In this document: positions 19,163-26,149 of the stretch, in pieces
Layout of the letters: each line of letters opens with the position of its first letter
How positions within the stretch are numbered: the stretch's first letter is position 1
Origin: Nocardioides lianchengensis
GTDB lineage: Bacteria > Actinomycetota > Actinomycetes > Propionibacteriales > Nocardioidaceae
DNA: 64,000 nt
Direction of reading: 5' to 3'
Assembly: GCF_900101465.1 (NCBI RefSeq)
Contig: NZ_FMZM01000018.1
Location: forward strand, 36,307 to 100,306
Made by a program: the position numbers and the translations under genes
The notes under the pieces: model-generated
Databases searched by the model: none
Told to the model about the DNA's origin: nothing
The model's input: only the letters and a program-made list of their open reading frames with translations

Positions 19163-19588
19163 ATGGCTGTCACCGATCCCGACCCACGACCGGCTCGCGC
19201 CGACGTCGAGCTGCGTCTGCCCGCCGACGGGGCCTACGTGTCCGTCCTGCGTACGACGACCGCCGGGCTGGCCGCGCGGCTCGACTTCACCATCGACGAC
19301 ATCGAGGACCTGCGCATCGCCGTCGGCGAGGCGTGCGCGATGGTGCTGCCCGAGGCCGACCCCGGCACCTCGCTGGTCACCGAGTTCCACCTCGCCCCCT
19401 CCCAGCTGACGATCACGGTCGGTGTGCAGGCGTCCTCGGCCGCGTCTCCCGACTACGACAGCTTCGCCTGGCAGGTCCTCGACACCCTCGCCAGCGCGGC
19501 GTCGGTCGAGTCGACCCCCGGCCGGTTCGCGGTCACCATGACGATGCGGTCGAGCATCCTGTCGGACGTCCCCGCGGCAGACGTCTGA
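19163..19588 (+). CDS. Anti-sigma regulatory factor, RsbW-like serine kinase
   Basis: A 141-residue GHKL-fold protein. It has the RsbW-type helix TIDDIEDLRIAVGEACAMVL (N box region) near residue 45, and beta-strand LTITVGVQASS. RsbW-type proteins hold a SigB-class sigma factor inactive and phosphorylate an RsbV-type antagonist. The gene is followed after one base by the sigma gene. The sequence is close to the minimum length for this fold, and the G boxes are weak, as often in actinobacterial members. Confidence 0.85.
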   Translation: MAVTDPDPRPARADVELRLPADGAYVSVLRTTTAGLAARLDFTIDDIEDLRIAVGEACAMVLPEADPGTSLVTEFHLAPSQLTITVGVQASSAASPDYDSFAWQVLDTLASAASVESTPGRFAVTMTMRSSILSDVPAADV

Positions 19589-19589
19589 C

Positions 19590-20405
19590 ATGGGCGGCTC
19601 CACTCGGGAACCGGCCACGGCGCCGGACCCGCCCCCCACCGGGGTCGAGATCACGCGCCGCCGCAGCGCGGAGTTCTTCCTGGTCTTCCACGACGAGGAG
19701 GAGACGCAGGCGCGCCGCGACAGTGCCCGCGACTCCCTGGTGCACCTGCACCTGCCGCTGGTCGAGCACTGCGCCCGCCGGTTCCGCAACCGGGGCGAGC
19801 CCTACGAGGACCTGGTCCAGGTCGGCACCATCGGGCTGATCAAGTCCATCGACCGCTTCGACTCCGACCGCGGGGTCGAGTTCTCGACGTACGCGACGCC
19901 GACGATCATCGGGGAGATCAAGCGCTACTTCCGCGACAAGGGCTGGGCGATCCGAGTGCCGCGCCGCCTCCAGGAGCTGCGGATGCAGATCGGGTCGGCC
20001 AGCGCCGAGCTGACCCAGTCGCTCGGCCGCTCCCCGACGCCCCGTGAGCTCGCCGAGGCGATCGGCTGCACCGTCGAGGAGATCGTCGAGGGCATCGAGT
20101 CCAGCAACGCCTACTCCACGCTCTCGCTGGACGCGACCGACGACTCCGACGACGGCAACGCCACCATGCTCGACGCGATCGGCATCGACGACGAGGGGCT
20201 CGAGCACGTCGAGATCCGCGAGTCGATCAAGCCGCTGCTCGACCGCCTGGACGCCCGCGAGAAGAAGATCCTGCTGCTGCGGTTCTTCAAGAACATGACC
20301 CAGTCGCAGATCGCCGTGGAGATCGGCGTCTCCCAGATGCACGTCTCCCGGCTGCTCAACCGCACCCTGGAGCAGCTGCGGACCTCGCTGGAGCAGCCGG
20401 ACTAG
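19590..20405 (+). CDS. SigB/SigF/SigG-family RNA polymerase sigma factor
   Basis: A 271-residue group 3 sigma factor with complete regions 2-4. Region 2 includes GEPYEDLVQVGTIGLIKSID and FSTYATPTIIGEIKRYFRDK. Region 3 includes RRLQELRMQIGSA and GRSPTPRELAEAIG. Region 4 ends TQSQIAVEIGVSQMHVSRLL, the helix-turn-helix that reads the -35 element. It follows its RsbW-like anti-sigma by one base. Together with RsbP/RsbQ genes next door it forms a general-stress switch. The stop overlaps by four bases the stop of the leftward membrane gene. Confidence 0.93.
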   Translation: MGGSTREPATAPDPPPTGVEITRRRSAEFFLVFHDEEETQARRDSARDSLVHLHLPLVEHCARRFRNRGEPYEDLVQVGTIGLIKSIDRFDSDRGVEFSTYATPTIIGEIKRYFRDKGWAIRVPRRLQELRMQIGSASAELTQSLGRSPTPRELAEAIGCTVEEIVEGIESSNAYSTLSLDATDDSDDGNATMLDAIGIDDEGLEHVEIRESIKPLLDRLDAREKKILLLRFFKNMTQSQIAVEIGVSQMHVSRLLNRTLEQLRTSLEQPD

Positions 20406-20836
20406 TCCGGCTGCTCCGGCTGCCGGGTCAATCCCGTGGGGTCGTCCACGAGAGCGGCCGTGCTCGCCGGATGGAAGATCCCGACCAGGACCGCGACCGC
20501 GACCACGGCCAGCACGACCGACACCGCCGTGGTCTCGCCACCGCGGAAGCTCCAGGCCACCCCCAGCTGGATCAGCTGCGCCAGGACGACGGGCGCCCGC
20601 GACCACAGGGCGAGCCGGGTCAGGCCCCAGGCGCACAGGCCGAGCGCGGCGCCGTACACGAGGAAGAACAGGGCCGTGGTGAGCCCCATGGTGATCCGCA
20701 CGCCCGAGACGTTGACCAGCTCCAGCACCGCGCTCACCAGCAGCGCGAGCGACTCCAGGGCGGCCAGGAGGGCCGCGGCGAGGAGCGGGCGGGGCGCAGC
20801 GGGACGGTCGTCGGTCACGGCGGACAGCGTAGACAC
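20402..20836 (-). CDS. Hypothetical four-helix membrane protein
   Basis: A 144-residue protein with four predicted membrane helices (about residues 18-40, 50-72, 82-100 and 104-122), including LLAAALLAALESLALLVSA and AVSVVLAVVAVAVLVGIFHP. Both termini are polar; the tail is acidic. I recognise no family. It converges on the sigma factor gene with a four-base stop overlap and is transcribed alone. Confidence 0.7.
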   Translation of the reverse strand: MSTLSAVTDDRPAAPRPLLAAALLAALESLALLVSAVLELVNVSGVRITMGLTTALFFLVYGAALGLCAWGLTRLALWSRAPVVLAQLIQLGVAWSFRGGETTAVSVVLAVVAVAVLVGIFHPASTAALVDDPTGLTRQPEQPD

Positions 20837-20979
20837 GGCCGCGGCGGGAACCTTCGGGGTACCCCCGCGCGTTGCCTACCAGGTGGGCGCGGCATGTGAG
20901 CGTCCGACAACCTGTGATGAACGAGACCACCGCGGGTCTTGTTTAACGGTCCAATCCTTGCCAGGCTGGACCGGCGCTC

Positions 20980-20993
20980 GTGAACGCGTTCAC
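20980..20993. promoter_or_regulatory. CRP-type palindrome in the whiB1 promoter region
   Basis: GTGAACGCGTTCAC is a perfect 14-base palindrome with the GTGA-N6-TCAC core of CRP/FNR-family sites. It lies 84 bases before whiB1. In M. tuberculosis whiB1 is controlled by the cAMP receptor protein Rv3676, so this fits a conserved control site. The rest of 20837-21077 holds the promoter; no other gene is visible there. Confidence 0.55.
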
Positions 20994-21077
20994 TTCCGCG
21001 TTGCCCACCGAAGCGCCCGCAGGCCTGAGCTGCCCCTGGCCTGCACGTACGTAGTAGAGATGAGGGATTCCCCAGCC

Positions 21078-21329
21078 ATGGATTGGCGCCACCGTTCCGC
21101 GTGCCTCGACGAGGACCCGGAACTGTTCTTCCCGATCGGCAACACCGGTCCGGCCATCCTCCAGATCGAGGAGGCCAAGCAGGTGTGCCGACGCTGCGAG
21201 GTGCGCGAGCAGTGCCTCGCGTGGGCGCTCGAGGCTGGCCAGGACCACGGTGTCTGGGGCGGTCTGAGCGAGGACGAGCGACGCGCTCTCAAGCGTCGCA
21301 ACGCCCGCGCCCGCGTCCGGACCGCCTAG
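21078..21329 (+). CDS. whiB1: WhiB-family iron-sulfur transcription factor WhiB1
   Basis: An 83-residue protein. The four cluster-binding cysteines are at positions 9, 37, 40 and 46, exactly as in M. tuberculosis WhiB1. The G(V/I)WGG turn (GVWGGLSEDERRALKRRNAR) and the basic tail that binds DNA follow. WhiB1 carries an NO-sensitive [4Fe-4S] cluster, binds the principal sigma factor and is essential in mycobacteria. The neighbouring pdtaS gene is convergent, the same arrangement as Rv3219/Rv3220c. Confidence 0.95.
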   Translation: MDWRHRSACLDEDPELFFPIGNTGPAILQIEEAKQVCRRCEVREQCLAWALEAGQDHGVWGGLSEDERRALKRRNARARVRTA

Positions 21330-21333
21330 CGGA

Positions 21334-21485
21334 GACGCGCCAGCGGCTCCGCTGACGGTGGTCGAGCGAGCCGCACGACCGAGCTCGCGAGGTCGTGACC
21401 GGCGTGTCGAGGCCTTGAGGACGCGCCAGCGGACTCGCTGGTGGTGGTCGAGCGAGCCGCACGACCGAGCTCGCGAGGTCGCGAC
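21334..21485. repeat. Two copies of a 66-base REP-like repeat between whiB1 and pdtaS
   Basis: Copy 1 covers 21334-21399 and copy 2 covers 21420-21485, 86 bases apart. Both begin GACGCGCCAGCGG and share the block GGTGGTCGAGCGAGCCGCAC and then GACCGAGCTCGCGAGGTCG. Internal inverted pieces (CAGCGG/CCGCTG, CGAGCTCG) give each copy hairpin potential. They fill the gap between two convergent genes, where they could terminate transcription from both sides. Confidence 0.8.
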
Positions 21486-21488
21486 ACG

Positions 21489-22961
21489 TCACTCCACGGG
21501 TACGTCGACCATCGCGCGCGTCCCGGTCCCTCCGGGGACCGGACCCAGCTCCAGCTGGCCGCCGAGCTCGGACTCGACCAGCGTCCGCACGATCGAGAGC
21601 CCCAGGTTCGTCGAGCCGTCCAGCGTGAACCCGTCCGGGAGCCCCCGGCCGTCGTCGTCGACGGTCAGGTGCAGCCGGCCGACGATCCGCTGGACCCGCA
21701 CGAGGATCTGCCCGGTCGTGTCGGCGTCCGGGTCGAAGCCGTGCTCGACGGCGTTCTGGAGGATCTCGGTCAGCACCATCGCGAGTGCCGTCGACCCCTC
21801 GGACGGCAGCACCCCGAACGAGCCCTCGCGACGGACCCGGACCCGGCCGCCCATCGCGCTCACCTCGGTGACCATCGCGCCCAGTCGGTCGGCGATCTCG
21901 TCGAACGCGACGGTCTCCTCGACCGCCTGGCTGAGCGTCTCGTGGACGATGGCGATCGACCCGACCCGTCGTACGGCCTCCTCGAGGGCGGACTTGGCGG
22001 ACTCCGAGTCGATCCGGCGGGCCTGGAGCCGCAGCAGCGCGGCGACGGTCTGCAGGTTGTTCTTCACCCGGTGGTGGATCTCGCGGATCGTCGCGTCCTT
22101 GGTGACCAGCTCGCGGTCGCGCCGGCGCAGGTCGGTGACGTCGCGCACCAGCACCAGGGCGCCCAGGTGGTCGCCCTGGGGGCGCAGCGGGATGCTGCGG
22201 ACGATCAGCGAGACGTTGTCGGTGCCGATCTCGGTGTCACGGTGCGCCCGGCCGCCGAGCACGGCGCTCAGCGTCTCCTCGTCCGGGCGCTTGCGCGGCG
22301 GGACCAGGTCGCGGGTCAGGTCGGCCAGGGCCACACCCGTCAGGTCGCCCGAGAGCCCCAGCCGCCGGTAGACCGACAGCGCGTTCGGACTCGCGTAGAC
22401 CACCCGGCCGGCGCCGTCCACGCGCAGGAACCCGTCCCCGACCCGCGGTGAGTCCGCGTGGTCGCTGCGCTGGCCCGGGGCCGGGAAGTGCCCGTTCGCG
22501 ATCATCTGGGTCAGGTCGGCGGCCGTCTGCAGGTAGGACAGCTCCAGGCGGCTCGGCGTGCGCACGCCGAGCAGGTTGGTGTTGCGGCCGACGACGCCGA
22601 TCACCCGGCCGGCCCGTCGTACGGGGATCGTCTCGACGCGGACCGGGACGTCGTCGCGCCACTCCGGGTCGCCCTCGCGGACCAGCCGGCCCTCGCGGTA
22701 GGCGGCGTCCAGCATCGGCCGGCGCCCGGCGGGGACGAAGGTGCCGACCACGTCGTCGACGTACGCCGTGGGGCCGGTCGTCGGCCGCATCTGGCCGGCC
22801 GCCCAGAAGCCGCTCCCCTCGCGGTCGGGCAGCCACAGCACCAGGTCGGCGAAGGACAGGTCGGCGATGATCTGCCAGTCCGCCTGCAGCAGCTGGAGCC
22901 AGGCGACGTCGGCCTCGTCGAGGTCCGTGTGGCTGCGGACCAGCTCGCTGAAGGTGGGCAC
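21489..22961 (-). CDS. pdtaS: Sensor histidine kinase PdtaS
   Basis: A 490-residue cytosolic kinase without membrane segments. Residues 1-150 form the H_kinase_N/GAF-type sensor, 170-280 a PAS domain (GDGFLRVDGAGRVVYASPNA), then a HisKA_2 dimerisation region with the phosphorylated histidine in EIHHRVKNNLQTVAALLRLQ, and a HATPase domain with ILQNAVEHGF, DDDGRGLPDG and NLGLSIVRTLV. It is the orthologue type of Rv3220c, which phosphorylates the antitermination regulator PdtaR. PdtaR is not in the window. Length matches the family (about 500 residues). Confidence 0.93.
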   Translation of the reverse strand: MPTFSELVRSHTDLDEADVAWLQLLQADWQIIADLSFADLVLWLPDREGSGFWAAGQMRPTTGPTAYVDDVVGTFVPAGRRPMLDAAYREGRLVREGDPEWRDDVPVRVETIPVRRAGRVIGVVGRNTNLLGVRTPSRLELSYLQTAADLTQMIANGHFPAPGQRSDHADSPRVGDGFLRVDGAGRVVYASPNALSVYRRLGLSGDLTGVALADLTRDLVPPRKRPDEETLSAVLGGRAHRDTEIGTDNVSLIVRSIPLRPQGDHLGALVLVRDVTDLRRRDRELVTKDATIREIHHRVKNNLQTVAALLRLQARRIDSESAKSALEEAVRRVGSIAIVHETLSQAVEETVAFDEIADRLGAMVTEVSAMGGRVRVRREGSFGVLPSEGSTALAMVLTEILQNAVEHGFDPDADTTGQILVRVQRIVGRLHLTVDDDGRGLPDGFTLDGSTNLGLSIVRTLVESELGGQLELGPVPGGTGTRAMVDVPVE

Positions 22962-23076
22962 GTCACCAGGCTAGTGGCGGCCGCCCCGGCGGGTCCGGGC
23001 CGCTCCGGGGCGGAGCGTTCCGCCGCCTACCGGGCCCCTGGTCCAGACCGGCCGGTTCTTTGGCAGGATGACCCTC

Positions 23077-23925
23077 ATGTCGGGGTCCTACTGGAAGCAG
23101 GTGCACGCCGCCGGGCTGGCGGTGCCCGACGACCGACCCCTCGACGACCTCACCGCCGAGCTCACCCGGATGCTCGGCGACCCGGACCCCGAGCTCCGCG
23201 ACGGGACCGCCTACCCGACGCTGGCGACCTGGGTCGAGCGGGGCGTGTACGACGACCTGCTGACCGGCCTCGGCGACGGCATGGCCACCGGATTGTCGGT
23301 CGGCCTGGGCACCGTCGACGACGACGGGATCTTCCGGCGCAGCTTCTCCGCTCTGGTCCTCGGCGAGTGCATCGCCCGCGACAACCAGCGCCCCCTCGTC
23401 CCCGGCGGCAAGATCCTGGAGTGGGGCGACCGGCTCGCGACCTGGCTGCTGCGCGAGCGCGACCTGCGCGGCTACGTCCCCGGCAAGGGCTGGGCGCACG
23501 CCGTGGCCCACGGCGCCGACGCGCTCGGCACGCTCGCCGGCTCCCCGCACGTCCAGCAGCCCGAGCTGACCGTCATCCTCGACGTCGTCGCCGACCGCCT
23601 GGTCGAGCGGGTCGAGCGGCTGTTCTCCAACGGTGAGACCGACCGACTGGCCCACACCGTCCTGCAGGTGCTCCGGCGCGACGTCGTACCGCTCCAGGTC
23701 CTGGAGCCCTGGGTGGCCCGCCTGGCGGCGGTGGCCGGCGTGCGGTCGTCGTACGACGACCGCGACCCGCACCTCGTCGGCGGCAACGCGGAGGCGTTCC
23801 TCCGGGCCCTCTACCTCCAGCTCGCGCTCGGCCCGCGGCCGCCGGCCGTGCGGGCCGACCTGCTGCTGGTCGTCGTCGATGCGCTCCGCGCGACCAACCC
23901 CCACTACCTGGCGCCGCGGGCGTGA
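23077..23925 (+). CDS. DUF2785 domain-containing protein
   Basis: A 282-residue protein of the DUF2785 family, all-helical and of unknown function. Recognisable stretches are YPTLATWVERGVYDD, FRRSFSALVLGECIARDN, and GYVPGKGWAHAVAHGADALG. The ATG at 23077 is preferred to the one three codons earlier because CAGG lies directly against the earlier codon but at a proper distance from this one. It overlaps the following GNAT gene by four bases, so the two are likely co-expressed with the hotdog thioesterase after them. Confidence 0.82.
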   Translation: MSGSYWKQVHAAGLAVPDDRPLDDLTAELTRMLGDPDPELRDGTAYPTLATWVERGVYDDLLTGLGDGMATGLSVGLGTVDDDGIFRRSFSALVLGECIARDNQRPLVPGGKILEWGDRLATWLLRERDLRGYVPGKGWAHAVAHGADALGTLAGSPHVQQPELTVILDVVADRLVERVERLFSNGETDRLAHTVLQVLRRDVVPLQVLEPWVARLAAVAGVRSSYDDRDPHLVGGNAEAFLRALYLQLALGPRPPAVRADLLLVVVDALRATNPHYLAPRA

Positions 23926-24401
23926 TCGTCCGGCGGGCCCGCGCTGCCGACCACGCGGCCGCGGGCGCGGTCACCCTGGCCGCCTACGAGCCGTTCCTGT
24001 CCGGCCCCGACGACGACTACGCCGCCCGGCTCGCCGACGCGGCCTCCCGGGACGCCGAGGCCGAGCTCTGGGTGGCCGTGGCGGGTGAGGAGCTGCTGGG
24101 CTGCGTCACCGTCTGCCCACCAGGCTCCCCGTGGCGCGAGATCGCCCGGGACGACGAGGGCGAGTTCCGGATGCTGGCCGTCTCCCCCGCTGCCCAGGGC
24201 CGTGGCGTCGGCCGGGCGCTGGTCGAGCAGGTCCTCGACCGGTTTCGCGCCGACGGTGCTGCCGCGGTCGCGATGTCCAGCCTGCGCGAGATGACGACCG
24301 CCCACCGGCTCTACGAGCGCCTCGGCTTCTCCCGACTGCCCGAGCGCGACTGGCACCCGCTGCCCGAGATCGACCTGATCGCCTTCCGGCGGGAACTGTG
24401 A
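23922..24401 (+). CDS. GNAT family N-acetyltransferase
   Basis: A 159-residue acetyltransferase. The acetyl-CoA pyrophosphate loop is AVSPAAQGRGVGRALVEQVL near residue 85, preceded by DEGEFRML. The C-terminal part has MTTAHRLYERLGFSRLPERDWHPLP. The GTG start overlaps the DUF2785 stop. Substrate unknown; small-molecule or protein N-acetylation are both possible. Confidence 0.85.
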   Translation: MIVRRARAADHAAAGAVTLAAYEPFLSGPDDDYAARLADAASRDAEAELWVAVAGEELLGCVTVCPPGSPWREIARDDEGEFRMLAVSPAAQGRGVGRALVEQVLDRFRADGAAAVAMSSLREMTTAHRLYERLGFSRLPERDWHPLPEIDLIAFRREL

Positions 24402-24766
24402 CCCTCGAGGCGTCGCTCACCTTCACGGTCACCGACGCGGACACCGCTCTCGCCGTCGGCTCCGGCACCCTCCCCGTGCTCGGCACGCCCCGCCTGCTCG
24501 CCTGGTGCGAGGCCGCCACCTGCGCCGCGATCGAGCCCACCCTGCCCGCCGGCGGCACCTCCGTCGGCACCCGGATGTCGCTGGAGCACCTGTCGCCGTC
24601 GGTCGTCGGCCGGGAGGTCGAGGTCACCGCGACGTCGTCGTACGTCGACGGGCGCCTGCACCGCTTCACCGTCGCCGCACGCCACGTCGGGTCGGCGAAG
24701 GTGATCGCCTCCGGCGAGGTGACTCGGGTCGTCGTCGATGCCGAGCGGTTCCTGTCCCGACTCTGA
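24398..24766 (+). CDS. Thioesterase-like hotdog protein (FlK type)
   Basis: A 122-residue hotdog-fold protein resembling the fluoroacetyl-CoA thioesterase (FlK) family. It has LPVLGTPRLLAWCEAATCAA, the hot-dog helix, then GTSVGTRMSLEHLSPSVVG and the strand EVEVTATSSYVDGR. FlK-type catalytic threonine and glutamate positions appear occupied (T in GTPRLL, E in WCEAA). GTG start overlaps the acetyltransferase stop. It probably hydrolyses an acyl-CoA; which one is unknown. Confidence 0.78.
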   Translation: MTLEASLTFTVTDADTALAVGSGTLPVLGTPRLLAWCEAATCAAIEPTLPAGGTSVGTRMSLEHLSPSVVGREVEVTATSSYVDGRLHRFTVAARHVGSAKVIASGEVTRVVVDAERFLSRL

Positions 24767-24843
24767 TTTCGCCTCGGCGGGCTCATTTGAGAGACTGTCT
24801 GATGGCCCTCTGTCTGGGTCGACACCGATTCGAGGAGATCACC

Positions 24844-24918
24844 ATGGGCAAGACCGGCCGCAAGCGCCGCGCTCGCAAGAAGAAGGGCGCGAACCACGGG
24901 AAGCGCCCCAACGCCTGA
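24844..24918 (+). CDS. 50S ribosomal protein bL37
   Basis: A 24-residue, extremely basic peptide, MGKTGRKRRARKKKGANHGK followed by RPNA. It closely resembles mycobacterial bL37, a short subunit component found in actinobacterial ribosome structures, with the same NHGKRPN ending. GGAG lies five bases before the ATG, and a strong hairpin terminator follows 19 bases after the stop. Such a gene is easily missed because of its size. Confidence 0.88.
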   Translation: MGKTGRKRRARKKKGANHGKRPNA

Positions 24919-24936
24919 GCGCAGGCACCACGCATC

Positions 24937-24968
24937 CGAACCCCCGAGCCCACTGGGCCGGGGGTTCG
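24937..24968 (+). terminator. Terminator hairpin after bL37
   Basis: CGAACCCCCG at 24937 pairs perfectly with CGGGGGTTCG at 24959 around a 12-base loop. It is followed by TTGCTT. This is the clearest intrinsic terminator of the rightward unit ending with bL37. Confidence 0.75.
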
Positions 24969-25014
24969 TTGCTTCCTGGACCCGCCTGGGGCGGCGGTCG
25001 TCGAGGCCGCGGGA

Positions 25015-25103
25015 GAGTTTCATCGGCTAGCCGATGAAACTCACGCCGGGACGACGAAGCTTCATCGTCCCGGCTCCAGTTTCATCGGCCAGCCGATGAA
25101 ACT
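25015..25103. repeat. Three consecutive palindromes, nested in a larger inverted repeat
   Basis: Palindrome 1 (25015-25042) is a perfect 28-base inverted repeat centred on GGCTAGCC. Palindrome 2 (25045-25074) has ten-base arms GCCGGGACGA/TCGTCCCGGC around an inner GAAGCTTC. Palindrome 3 (25078-25103) repeats palindrome 1 with GGCCAGCC in the centre, 26 bases. Because 1 and 3 are near-copies, the outer arms can also pair with each other, giving alternative clover-like or single-stem folds. The block lies between bL37 and the convergent rsrA gene. Confidence 0.85.
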
Positions 25104-25122
25104 CTCCGGCCGCGAGCGCGAC

Positions 25123-25419
25123 TCAGCTGTCGCTGATGCGGACCTGGACCTCGCGGATCCGGAACATCACCCGCTGACGCAGCTCTTCCGGAGCGGCCTC
25201 GGAGCAGGACCGGGCGACGACCGACTTCACCGTGCGCTGGAGGTCGTACTTCTCCAGGCAGGGGTTGCACGTGTCGAGGTGGACCCGGACGGCGTCGCAG
25301 TCGGCCTCGGCGAGCTCGTTGTCGATGAAGTAGACGATCTGCTCGAGGTAGTCGGCACACTCGCGCTCGGAGACGTCGCCGTGGCTGTGCCCAGCGTGGT
25401 CCTGGTCCTGGGTGCTCAC
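25123..25419 (-). CDS. rsrA: Zinc-binding redox-sensitive anti-sigma factor RsrA
   Basis: A 98-residue anti-sigma factor with the ZAS motif: His47, Cys51 and Cys54 in VRVHLDTCNPC, plus Cys41 and Cys21. In Streptomyces RsrA and mycobacterial RshA, oxidation forms a disulfide, ejects zinc and frees SigR/SigH. The start overlaps the sigma stop by four bases, the usual sigR-rsrA coupling. The tail is charged and helix-forming. Confidence 0.93.
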   Translation of the reverse strand: MSTQDQDHAGHSHGDVSERECADYLEQIVYFIDNELAEADCDAVRVHLDTCNPCLEKYDLQRTVKSVVARSCSEAAPEELRQRVMFRIREVQVRISDS

Positions 25420-26066
25420 GAGTCGCCCCTCTCCTGGCCGCGGCCGACGGTCAGCAGGTCGTTGGTGCGGACGTAGTCCTGCAGCATGTCGCGGAGCTGG
25501 CGGCGACCGCGGTGCAGGCGGGACATGACGGTCCCGATCGGCGTCTCCATGATCTCGGCGATCTCCTTGTAGGCGAACCCCTCGACGTCGGCGAGGTAGA
25601 CCGCGAGCCGGAACTCCTCGGGGAGTCGCTGGAGCGCGTCCTTGACCTGCGAGTCGGGCAGGTGCTCGAGGGCCTCGGTCTCGGCCGACTTCAGTCCGGT
25701 CGACTGGTGCGACTCCGCGCGGGCCAGCTGCCAGTCCTCGACGTCCTCGGCCATGGACTGCTGCGGCTGCCGCTGCTTCTTGCGGTAGGTGTTGATGAAG
25801 GTGTTCGTCAGGATCCGGTAGAGCCAGGCCTTCAGGTTGGTGCCGGGCCGGAACTGGTGGAACGACGAGTACGCCTTGGCGAAGGTCTCCTGGACCAGGT
25901 CCTCGGCATCGGCCGGGTTGCGGGTCATCCGCATCGCGGCGGAGTAGAGCTGGTCCAGAAACGGCAGGGCGTCGCGCTCGAAGCGCGCGGCCCGGTCGGC
26001 CTCGGTCTCGGTGGCGACGTCGACAGGCTCGAGGTCGTCGAGCGTGGCGTCGGTGAAGTCAGTCAT
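25416..26066 (-). CDS. sigR: RNA polymerase ECF sigma factor SigR (SigH class)
   Basis: A 216-residue ECF sigma factor, strongly similar to SigR/SigH. Region 2 has LYSAAMRMTRNPADAEDLVQ and TNLKAWLYRILTNTFINTYR; region 4 has GFAYKEIAEIMETPIGTVMS. It directs thiol-oxidative-stress genes and is held by RsrA encoded directly downstream. The ATG at 26066 starts the conserved-length protein. A second in-frame ATG at 26111 adds 15 residues (MALLEAPAPGVGWET) and lies just after a SigR-type promoter, so a longer isoform like Streptomyces SigR' is possible. Confidence 0.94.
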   Translation of the reverse strand: MTDFTDATLDDLEPVDVATETEADRAARFERDALPFLDQLYSAAMRMTRNPADAEDLVQETFAKAYSSFHQFRPGTNLKAWLYRILTNTFINTYRKKQRQPQQSMAEDVEDWQLARAESHQSTGLKSAETEALEHLPDSQVKDALQRLPEEFRLAVYLADVEGFAYKEIAEIMETPIGTVMSRLHRGRRQLRDMLQDYVRTNDLLTVGRGQERGDS

Positions 26067-26122
26067 CGTCTCCCAGCCTACGCCGGGGGCGGGTGCTTCC
26101 AGGAGTGCCATCACGATGGTGA

Positions 26123-26149
26123 AACACGTCAGCCCGGCGCCCCATTCCC
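26123..26149 (-). promoter_or_regulatory. SigR-type autoregulatory promoter
   Basis: Read leftward, GGGAAT at 26149-26144 is followed after exactly 18 bases by GTT at 26125-26123, the SigR/SigH consensus GGAAT-N18-GTT. It lies 57 bases before the sigR ATG at 26066 and 12 bases before the alternative ATG at 26111. It overlaps the last codons of the upstream hydrolase gene. It implies positive feedback of SigR on sigR-rsrA. Confidence 0.8.
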
